A DNA stretch of 7,594 nt, from the NCBI GenBank assembly GCA_022360415.1, contig JAKSDB010000160.1:1-7594 (forward strand), written 5' to 3'. The stretch is from Chlorobiales bacterium (GTDB taxonomy: Bacteria; Bacteroidota; Chlorobiia; Chlorobiales; Chlorobiaceae). Below the pieces are notes generated by a model, which saw nothing but the letters and a program-made list of their open reading frames with translations, made no database searches and was not told where the DNA came from. A program made the translations under genes and the position numbers. The stretch's first letter is position 1. Each line of letters starts with the position of its first letter. This document shows, one piece after another, positions 1-5,299 of the stretch.

Positions 1-219
1 CGCAAGGAGGGCATGGCCAGCGACTACGGCAACCTCGGAAACGTGTATAAGACGCGAGGAGCACTCGATCAAGCAGAAGAGATGTACAGAAAGTCCTTAG
101 CCATCGAAGAGGCACTGGGTCGCAAGGAGGGCATGGCGAATCAATACGGCAACCTCGGAATCGTGTATAAGACGCGAGGATATCTCGATCAAGCAGAAGA
201 GATGTGGCAACAATCGATA
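1..219 (+). repeat. 120-bp tandem coding repeat of TPR units
   Basis: Positions 1-120 and 121 to about 219 are near-direct repeats with a period of 120 bp (40 codons). Both begin cgcaaggagggcatggc and share the blocks tacggcaacctcgga, gtgtataagacgcgagga and ctcgatcaagcagaagagatg. Conservation at the nucleotide level, not only the protein level, points to recent unit duplication or gene conversion in this array. The second copy diverges after about 219, where the array ends. Confidence 0.85.
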
Positions 220-288
220 CGCCTCTTTAATGAACTTGGGTCTCCTAATGCTGAAATTGTTCAGGGATGGCTGAATGATTTGCGTTGA
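1..288 (+). CDS. TPR-repeat protein, C-terminal end only (5' partial)
   Basis: The reading frame is open from the first base, so the gene begins upstream; 95 residues and a TGA stop are visible. It holds two consecutive 40-residue tetratricopeptide units (residues 1-40 and 41-80 of the fragment). Each begins RKEGMA and carries the YGNLG.VYKTRG and LDQAEEM signatures of the kinesin-light-chain-like TPR class. A short tail ending in WLNDLR closes the protein. TPR arrays form helical superhelices that bind protein partners, and this one was probably much longer. In bacteria such arrays often form the C-terminal sensor part of NB-ARC, CHAT or other STAND-like proteins, but no catalytic part is visible here, so the function is unknown. 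A hairpin terminator follows 86 bases after the stop, which suggests the next gene is transcribed separately. Confidence 0.9.
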   Translation, partial: RKEGMASDYGNLGNVYKTRGALDQAEEMYRKSLAIEEALGRKEGMANQYGNLGIVYKTRGYLDQAEEMWQQSIRLFNELGSPNAEIVQGWLNDLR

Positions 289-648
289 ATGTTTATGTGA
301 CGAAGTGAGATCAAAACCTGGCTCCGTCCGGGCTTCTCTGTTTGCGGGAGGTTGGAAAGGGGGCTTGGATTATGCCCGGTTGAGCGCCGGGATTTTTTGT
401 TCGCTTCTGTTCATTTGTGGCGGGAATTTGTATGCAAAAGTGTGTATATTTACCGTAGTGGTATCCGTGATAGTACTTTCCGTTAATTCATGGCAGTCTC
501 TCGGATATGAGGATTTTACGAATAATTCGACCATTCTTTATCCTGCTTATCTTACTGGCAGGTCTTTTGGATTAATCCTTGCTGCATCCGGGGTCACGAG
601 CAATAATTTTAAAGGTAAACTATTTTTGATCATGTAATTTTTATTGCT
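289..648. other. Intergenic stretch with no convincing gene
   Basis: This stretch of about 360 bases separates the TPR and NACHT genes. Its first part contains a rho-independent terminator (374-398). An open frame of 120 codons runs from 275 to 637, but it overlaps the end of the TPR gene, reads straight through the terminator hairpin and resembles nothing I recognise, so I do not call it a gene. Near the right end, ttgctg (579-584) and aataat (602-607), spaced by 17 bases, form a weak candidate promoter 42 bases before the NACHT start. The -35 half matches the consensus poorly. Confidence 0.5.
374..398 (+). terminator. Rho-independent terminator after the TPR gene
   Basis: A GC stem cccgg (375-379) pairs with ccggg (387-391) across a 7-base loop and is followed by a run of six T (393-398). 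It lies 86 bases after the TPR stop codon and is in the right orientation to end that transcript. The stem has only 5 bp, so its strength is uncertain. Confidence 0.65.
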
Positions 649-2427
649 ATGCAAGATATGTTGCCGTCGGAAATACAGTTTGAGTTAAGCAATATAGCTT
701 TGATTATTAGTGCTATTGCTGTTTTAGTTAGCATAGCAGCTATTTTTTTTAATTTACTGCCATTCTTTCAAGAGTTACGTAACAAGAGAATATTAAAAAA
801 TAAATTAGGCCTTGGCCCATATAATGAGGCTACTATAAACAATTCTACACGTTACTATATTCGGCCTAAATGTTCAAATCTTGATCCTGCTTCTGAGGAA
901 GAACCTCGTCTTGCCCTTATTGCCACTAGAGAAAGTTTATTTAATAAAGTTGATGATTTCCTCGATAAGGAAGGTTCTAAAAGGCATCTGATAATACTTG
1001 CAGATTCAGGTACAGGAAAGACATCTTTTATGCTTAACTATTATGCTTACAATTACAAAAAGAGGTATCCGAAAAAGCGTCATAATTTAGCATTAATTCC
1101 TTTGGGTGCTAAAGATTCTGATGGTTTGATTGAAAAGATTGAAGATAAAAGTGAGACGGCTATATTTTTAGATGCATTTGATGAAGATGTTAAGGCTGTT
1201 CATGATCATAAAAAAAGAATGAGTGAATTGTTTGATTTATGTCGTGAATTCAAACGAGTGATAATAACAAGTAGGACGCAATTTTTTCCAAAAGATGAAG
1301 AAATACCGAAAGAAACAGGTATAATGAAAATTGAGCCTAGGAAGGCAGGAGAAATTCAGGCTTATGAATTATGGAAGTTATATCTTTCTCCATTTGACGA
1401 TAAAGAGATAAAAAAGTATATAAATAAAAAGTTTTCATTATTAAGTTATAAGGCAAAAAGAAAGGCAAATGAATATTTGGAAAAAGTTCCTTTATTGAGT
1501 GTTCGGCCAATGTTGTTGGCGCATATATCTGATATTGTAACCTCCAATAAAGCAGTGGAATATACATATGAGTTATATGAAATAATGGTCGAAGCTTGGC
1601 TTGAAAGAGAAAGTGTAGGAATAAAAGAAGAAAAATCTGAACTTAGAAAGTTTTCAGAGCTAATGGCAGTTGAGCTTTATTCTAATCGAGAAAAAAGAGG
1701 CGCAGAAGAAATAACATCAAATGAATTAATGGCGCTTTCTGAAGAATGGGGAATAAAAATGCCTTCGTGGAGGTTAAAGGGCCGGTCTCTTCTGAATAGA
1801 GATGCTGATGGAAATTATAAGTTTGCGCATAGATCAATTATGGAATACTTGTTTTCATATAGACTGGTTCAAGGAGATCAGAACTGTTTTGGTATTGTGA
1901 TGTCAGATCAAATAAAAAAATTTGTTTATGAAATGTTGAGTATGAATGATGAACTGGTTTATGATTTTTTACAGGAATATGATGTTATAGCTGTTGATCA
2001 TACTAAATGTAAAGAATATGGAAATATATTAAAGGTAAATGATGTAAGTATAACGGTAATAAACGAGGCGTTTATAAGTGTATCTGATTGTTCTTTGAGA
2101 CTTGCGTATTCTAAAGATAAGATTGGCGAAAATGATTATAAGAGTGCCATTCGATTTTTAAGACATAGTGAGGTATATAATTTGTATAGAGAGGGAGGCT
2201 ATAGGGTTTTAAGTAAAAAATTTATACAATTAGCAACGATGCCAACGTCAATCAAAGATAAAATGAAAAATATTGAAGAAGAATTTATTGTGAATGAATA
2301 CGATAAAATAAGAAATACATTACGACTCCCCGCGGAAAACGATATATATTATATTTTAGTTTTATATCTGCCGTATAAAAGTGAGGAAGTATATGTGCAG
2401 CAACCAAGTCGCTTAAAAAATTTATAA
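649..2427 (+). CDS. Membrane-anchored NACHT-type STAND NTPase
   Basis: This 592-residue protein looks like a bacterial NACHT/NLR-like switch ATPase. Residues 15-40 form one strongly hydrophobic helix followed by basic residues, so the protein is probably inner-membrane anchored with the NTPase in the cytoplasm. The Walker A motif is ADSGTGKT at 118-125. The Walker B motif is IFLDAFDED at 172-180, in the NACHT form D-small-hydrophobic-D-E. A sensor-like IITSR lies at 205-209, a PLLSVRPMLLA block at 281-291, and a winged-helix-type FAHRSIMEYLFSYRLV at 392-407. Residues from about 410 to 592 match nothing I know and may be the ligand-sensing part. No Shine-Dalgarno site is visible. ATG 649 is the first start after an in-frame stop at 616; ATG 658 is an alternative. 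The gene is much more AT-rich than its neighbours, suggesting transfer. Related NACHT proteins defend against phage by triggering an effector domain. Here the membrane helix could be the effector, but that is inference. Confidence 0.85.
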   Translation: MQDMLPSEIQFELSNIALIISAIAVLVSIAAIFFNLLPFFQELRNKRILKNKLGLGPYNEATINNSTRYYIRPKCSNLDPASEEEPRLALIATRESLFNKVDDFLDKEGSKRHLIILADSGTGKTSFMLNYYAYNYKKRYPKKRHNLALIPLGAKDSDGLIEKIEDKSETAIFLDAFDEDVKAVHDHKKRMSELFDLCREFKRVIITSRTQFFPKDEEIPKETGIMKIEPRKAGEIQAYELWKLYLSPFDDKEIKKYINKKFSLLSYKAKRKANEYLEKVPLLSVRPMLLAHISDIVTSNKAVEYTYELYEIMVEAWLERESVGIKEEKSELRKFSELMAVELYSNREKRGAEEITSNELMALSEEWGIKMPSWRLKGRSLLNRDADGNYKFAHRSIMEYLFSYRLVQGDQNCFGIVMSDQIKKFVYEMLSMNDELVYDFLQEYDVIAVDHTKCKEYGNILKVNDVSITVINEAFISVSDCSLRLAYSKDKIGENDYKSAIRFLRHSEVYNLYREGGYRVLSKKFIQLATMPTSIKDKMKNIEEEFIVNEYDKIRNTLRLPAENDIYYILVLYLPYKSEEVYVQQPSRLKNL

Positions 2428-2480
2428 AAATCTAGCTTAATATATTTTATAAAATGAAATGCATGTTATTATATGTTTAA

Positions 2481-2609
2481 TTATCCTGTCCTCCTAATCA
2501 CCCACGTCAACACTTCCTGAATATCCAACTTCGTATCTTCAGTAATCTCGATCGGCTCGTAGTGGTGGTTGCTGGGCAACAGCTTAATTCCTTCAGCTCC
2601 GAATTCTTC
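2481..2609 (-). pseudogene. umuD: UmuD-like S24 peptidase, C-terminal remnant (copy 1)
   Basis: On the minus strand, 42 codons and a TAA stop encode the C-terminal end of a UmuD/LexA-type autopeptidase. The fragment contains IKLLPSNHHYEPIEI and ends with LDIQEVLTWVIRRTG, which matches the closing beta-strands of UmuD (the LIPMNSAY..I.I...V.G.V..V pattern). An in-frame TAG lies just upstream (2610-2612), and both catalytic residues (Ser and Lys) are absent, so it cannot be active. UmuD normally pairs with UmuC to form error-prone DNA polymerase V. No umuC follows; the AT-rich NACHT gene ends 53 bases beyond the stop. A LexA-like phage repressor as the source is less likely but possible. Confidence 0.7.
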
Positions 2610-2666
2610 CTATGCCTAAAAATATGCGTATATTCTGGGCATTATCAAACTCGAAATACATGTGAC

Positions 2667-3536
2667 ATGGTAACAGTTAGGTGGATTATTGGGGTGTTGT
2701 TGTTGCTTGCCGGGCTTGGTGCATTTACGGATAATTTCGGACTTGCGCTTGCTTACATCGCAATCGGCGGTGCATTGCTTCCTCCAGTGATTCCGTTTAT
2801 ACAGGAGAAGTTTTTCAATTCACGTAATGAATCTGAAGACATCAATGTAAATGTAACTTTCTCCTACGATGATGATGGAGAATCTGGGAAGGATGCTTGG
2901 GAAGGGGACGACTGGAATTTTGATGATGCTGTGCCATGCGAAGCATCAATTGAAATTGAGTACATCGATTCTGCGGGATTGAAAACGACCAGAGCCGTTG
3001 ATGTTCAGTATTGTTCATTCAATGGTGATAGTTCAATGTTTAAAGGGCTTTGCCACTTGAGAAATGCTCAAAGGATGTTCAAGTTCTCAAGAGTACAAAG
3101 TGCGGTTGATCTCGAAACCGGAGAAGTTGTCCGTGACCTCGAGAATTTTTTGCGTTTAAAATATGAAGCGTCACCGTATGCGGCTTTAACCATGGTATTT
3201 AATCAGTATATGGACAACCTTCGTGCACTACTCTACGTCGGCAAGGCCGATGGGCAGCTAAGACAAGGAGAGCGAGGAGTTATCTATGATTTTATACGTG
3301 ATCTGGCAAGCAATAAGGAGATTCCCGCAGACACCATAAGAAAATGGTTTGATCGCATTGATATCCCTTCTCTTGCTGCTTACCGTCAAATTGTTGGACG
3401 TATCTCAAGACAGGAAAAGGATTTGATCGAGATCACATTGTGTGCCGCCGAAAATATGTCAAGAACAAACAAGACTTCCAAACCAGCAGAGCTGGAAGCA
3501 ATCGAATATATGCACAAGCGCTTCGGGATTTCTTGA
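2667..3536 (+). CDS. Membrane protein with WYL-like and TerB-like domains
   Basis: From ATG 2667 this is a 289-residue protein. An upstream GTG frame from 2562 is open, but it would overlap the UmuD remnant on the other strand, and the hydrophobic N-terminus begins right after ATG 2667, so I prefer the shorter form. Residues 6-18 and 25-45 form two membrane segments (WIIGVLLLLAG; LALAYIAIGGALLPPVIPFI). An acidic linker rich in Asp and Glu follows (55-87). Residues 93-155 resemble a WYL domain: IEIEYIDSAG, then a CHLRNAQRMFKFSRV block and DLETGEVV. Residues 185-287 resemble a TerB-like helical domain (YVGKADGQLRQGERGVIYDF). WYL domains bind ligands, often nucleic acid or nucleotides, in regulators of defence loci; TerB domains occur in membrane-linked stress systems. 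No DNA-binding helix-turn-helix is visible. No clear ribosome-binding site is present. Function is unknown; a stress or defence sensor is inference. Confidence 0.75.
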   Translation: MVTVRWIIGVLLLLAGLGAFTDNFGLALAYIAIGGALLPPVIPFIQEKFFNSRNESEDINVNVTFSYDDDGESGKDAWEGDDWNFDDAVPCEASIEIEYIDSAGLKTTRAVDVQYCSFNGDSSMFKGLCHLRNAQRMFKFSRVQSAVDLETGEVVRDLENFLRLKYEASPYAALTMVFNQYMDNLRALLYVGKADGQLRQGERGVIYDFIRDLASNKEIPADTIRKWFDRIDIPSLAAYRQIVGRISRQEKDLIEITLCAAENMSRTNKTSKPAELEAIEYMHKRFGIS

Positions 3537-3557
3537 AATTGACAGATGCTTTTGCTT

Positions 3558-3749
3558 TTATGCAGTTTTCCGAATCACCCAAGTGACTAAGCCTTGAACC
3601 CAGAAATCCATATCCTTTGTGATTTCGACGGGCAAGTAGTTTCCGTTGCCTGGAACGAGGCTGACGGTGCCTTTCTCAATCCATAGTTTCTTGACAGTCT
3701 GCTCTCCGTTGACGGACGCAATGGCGATACTGTTTGCTCGTCGCCGCAA
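3558..3749 (-). pseudogene. umuD: UmuD-like S24 peptidase, C-terminal remnant (copy 2)
   Basis: On the minus strand, about 63 codons match the second half of UmuD. IAIASVNGEQTVKKLW carries the lysine region (UmuD has AAVDGEFTVKKL), followed by SLVPGNGNYLPVEIT and FWVQGLVTWVIRKTA before the stop. The upstream half with the cleavage site and the catalytic serine is missing, and an in-frame TGA lies just before the preserved part. The first codon of the open stretch is TTG (3747-3749), and I see no ribosome-binding site. The fragment is therefore a truncated pseudogene. It differs clearly from the copy at 2481-2609 and so is not a recent duplicate. No umuC follows the stop on this strand; the WYL-TerB gene lies there instead. 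Confidence 0.8.
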
Positions 3750-3872
3750 AATAATAAAACTTCATATTTTGTGGCTATTTACTTAAATTTTCGGCATGAG
3801 TTGTTTCGAAAAAAATTACTCCTCTAGTAAGGCTTGTCTTGAATTAACCTCTAAAACGGAGCAAAAATTACG

Positions 3873-4274
3873 ATGAAAAAATTAGCTGTTTTTTTGATCG
3901 TGTCGATAGGTTTATCGCTGGGAGGATGCGCAACGACGTCTCAACCTGTGACACAGCGTAACTCTCAGCTTACCCAAGGAAATGTTCAGATGAACCTTGT
4001 AGTCGGAAAAACCACAAAAGCGGAAGTCTTAGAGAATTTTGGGGCACCAAATATAACGACAAGGGATGGTTCTGGTAGAGAAGTATGGACTTATCAAAGG
4101 GCAGCGCAAGTCAGTCAGTCTTCCAGTCAATCAGGTTACTGGACAATAATTTTCGGTGGTCAATCATCAAACACAACCGGTTTTGAGAGCAGTTCTCAAA
4201 TGATCACACTTATCATCAAATTCGATAAGAATGATGTTGTAACAGATTTTAGAAGCAGAACTTCCAACTTTTAA
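3873..4274 (+). CDS. Small lipoprotein with BamE/SmpA-like domain
   Basis: This 133-residue protein has a lipoprotein signal peptide: MKK, a hydrophobic core, and the lipobox LGGC with Cys19 as the acylated residue. Residue +2 is Ala, which in enterobacteria favours outer-membrane sorting. After a Gln/Thr/Ser-rich linker, residues 42-75 resemble the SmpA/OmlA (BamE-like) fold: VVGKTTKAEVLENFGAPN, then a REVWTYQ strand. The last strand is ITLIIKFDKNDVVTDF. A Ser/Gln-rich insert lies at 81-109. BamE assists outer-membrane protein assembly, but many unrelated small lipoproteins share this fold, so a Bam role is not implied. A ggag sits 11 bases before the ATG, which is a rather long spacing. The second lipoprotein starts 14 bases after the stop, so the two are probably co-transcribed. 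Confidence 0.85.
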   Translation: MKKLAVFLIVSIGLSLGGCATTSQPVTQRNSQLTQGNVQMNLVVGKTTKAEVLENFGAPNITTRDGSGREVWTYQRAAQVSQSSSQSGYWTIIFGGQSSNTTGFESSSQMITLIIKFDKNDVVTDFRSRTSNF

Positions 4275-4288
4275 AAGGGTAAAAAAAA

Positions 4289-4762
4289 ATGAAATCTTTA
4301 AAATTCGCGTTAATCGGTTTAATTTTTCTGTGTGCTGGTTGTGCCACAACAAAAACACCTGCTCTAACTCCTTTGGAGATTCAGAGTTTGCAAACAAGAG
4401 AATACGAACAGAAGATCGATGTTGTTTTTCCGAGTGTTATCTCGGTATTCCAAGACCTTGGATATATAATTAAAAGTGCGGATAAAAGCACTGGGCTTAT
4501 TACTGCTGAGGGAAGCGCTAAAAGCGATAAAACATACAAGTTTTTGGTTGGAGAGTCCAAGGTCTCACAAACTTCAGCGACCGCATTTATCGAAGAAGTT
4601 GGAAAAATAACGAGAGTGCGCCTTAATTTTGTTAACAGCAAAAAAACCTCTTCCGCATGGGGTAGATCAGATAGAGAGGATACTCCAATTCTTGAGGCTG
4701 CTATTTACAATAATGCGTTTGAAAGAATTGAAAATGCGATTTTTGTCAGATCTGCGAAGTGA
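4289..4762 (+). CDS. Small lipoprotein of unrecognised family
   Basis: This 157-residue protein has a signal peptide ending in FLCAGC, with Cys18 as the likely lipidated residue. The -3 position is Cys rather than the usual Leu, so the lipobox is slightly unusual. The mature part starts with a Thr/Pro linker and has a repeated alpha-beta look. YEQKIDVVFPSVISVFQDLG (39-58) forms a helix, followed by IIKSADKSTGLITAEG, a pattern common in short hypothetical lipoproteins of Gram-negative bacteria. Later strands include ITRVRLNFV, and a terminal helix covers about 134-153 (PILEAAIYNNAFERIENAIF). It lies 14 bases after the preceding lipoprotein gene and 19 bases before a strong terminator, so it is the last gene of a two-gene unit. 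The product is probably attached to the outer membrane facing the periplasm. The function is unknown. Confidence 0.85.
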   Translation: MKSLKFALIGLIFLCAGCATTKTPALTPLEIQSLQTREYEQKIDVVFPSVISVFQDLGYIIKSADKSTGLITAEGSAKSDKTYKFLVGESKVSQTSATAFIEEVGKITRVRLNFVNSKKTSSAWGRSDREDTPILEAAIYNNAFERIENAIFVRSAK

Positions 4763-4781
4763 TAAATTGCTCAAGTTTGTT

Positions 4782-4812
4782 AAGCCCGGTTTTCTGCCGG
4801 GCTTTTCTTTTT
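4782..4812 (+). terminator. Rho-independent terminator after the lipoprotein pair
   Basis: An 8-bp stem aagcccgg (4782-4789) pairs perfectly with ccgggctt (4797-4804) across a 7-base loop and is followed by a T-rich tail (ttcttttt, 4805-4812). It starts 19 bases after the stop of the second lipoprotein. The matching A residues on the left could make it partly bidirectional. Confidence 0.92.
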
Positions 4813-5171
4813 CCCGTCATTCCCGCCATTTCTACCCCACGATTTTCCTCTCTCCTTTCCTTCCCTGAACATGCAGTGCTTTTCTGCGATGAAGGCGCTT
4901 TTGGTGCGCATGACGTGTCTCAATTTGATTTTTTTCCCGGAATCAGGAGTGTATTACTGTATCAGGATGGCACGTTGCGTGTCATTCCTTTCATCGTTGA
5001 AGATCAATCATTGACGAAGAATTCATTCCGAAAAAAATCTCCCCGGATACAGCGCACACAAGAGTCTAATCATTTTCTCTCCTGCTATCCAGCCCTTCTT
5101 TTTAAGGCAAGTGGTACGAAAGTTGCTGTGGTTCCGGTAGGGTTAGCGTGATTACTGTGCAATGATCACTG

Positions 5172-5197
5172 CGGACTGATGTAACGGACTGATGTAA
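5172..5197. repeat. 13-bp tandem duplication upstream of the adhesin
   Basis: The unit cggactgatgtaa occurs twice, back to back and without mismatch, about 100 bases before the adhesin start. It could be a pair of regulator-binding half-sites spaced by just over one helical turn, or simply a slippage duplication. The sequence alone does not decide. Confidence 0.8.
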
Positions 5198-5289
5198 CCC
5201 TTTAAGCCCCGGTGTTTCTTGCTTCCCGCTATCCCCCAAAAATTTGATCAATGATTTGGTGAAGAAGGATTTGCCAACGTGGAGGAGAG

Positions 5290-5294
5290 AGGAG
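5290..5294 (+). promoter_or_regulatory. Ribosome-binding site of the adhesin gene
   Basis: An aggag core lies 5 bases before ATG 5300, inside a purine-rich run (ggaggagagaggaga) that offers two overlapping Shine-Dalgarno matches. This fixes the start codon and is clearly stronger than the sites in front of the other genes in the window. Confidence 0.85.
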
Positions 5295-5299
5295 ATTAA

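Larger units (their letters stand above)
4763..5299. other. Non-coding leader between lipoproteins and adhesin
   Basis: This 537-base stretch contains the lipoprotein terminator, a pyrimidine-rich tract (about 4803-4866), a 13-bp tandem duplication (5172-5197) and the adhesin ribosome-binding site. An open frame of 130 codons from 4759 to 5151 begins inside the preceding gene and reads through the terminator. A short minus-strand frame also exists near 4790-4910. Neither has a ribosome-binding site or a recognisable product, so I call neither. The adhesin promoter is presumably here, but I cannot place it with confidence. Confidence 0.6.

Noticed and set aside
275..637. A 120-codon plus-strand open frame with a hydrophobic middle part
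   Set aside because: It overlaps the end of the TPR gene, reads through the terminator hairpin at 374-398, has no ribosome-binding site and matches no family I recognise. The hydrophobic look follows from T-rich DNA.
1337..1567. A minus-strand open frame inside the NACHT gene
   Set aside because: It is a shadow of the AT-rich sense gene, whose motifs on the plus strand are unambiguous.
2428..2480. A possible terminator after the NACHT gene (ttttataaaa palindrome)
   Set aside because: It is AT-only with no GC stem and no separate T tract; such palindromes are expected by chance in this AT-rich stretch.
2562..2666. An N-terminal extension of the WYL-TerB gene from GTG 2562
   Set aside because: The extra 35 residues lie antisense to the UmuD remnant and include no plausible domain; the membrane segment starts right after ATG 2667.
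4790..4910. A short minus-strand frame starting MRTKSAF
   Set aside because: It is a low-complexity Lys/Gly/Asn reading of the complement of a pyrimidine-rich intergenic tract that ends in the terminator stem.
4759..5151. A 130-codon plus-strand open frame
   Set aside because: It begins inside the lipoprotein stop region, crosses a strong terminator, has no ribosome-binding site and is Ser/Phe/Pro-rich in the way of translated pyrimidine tracts.
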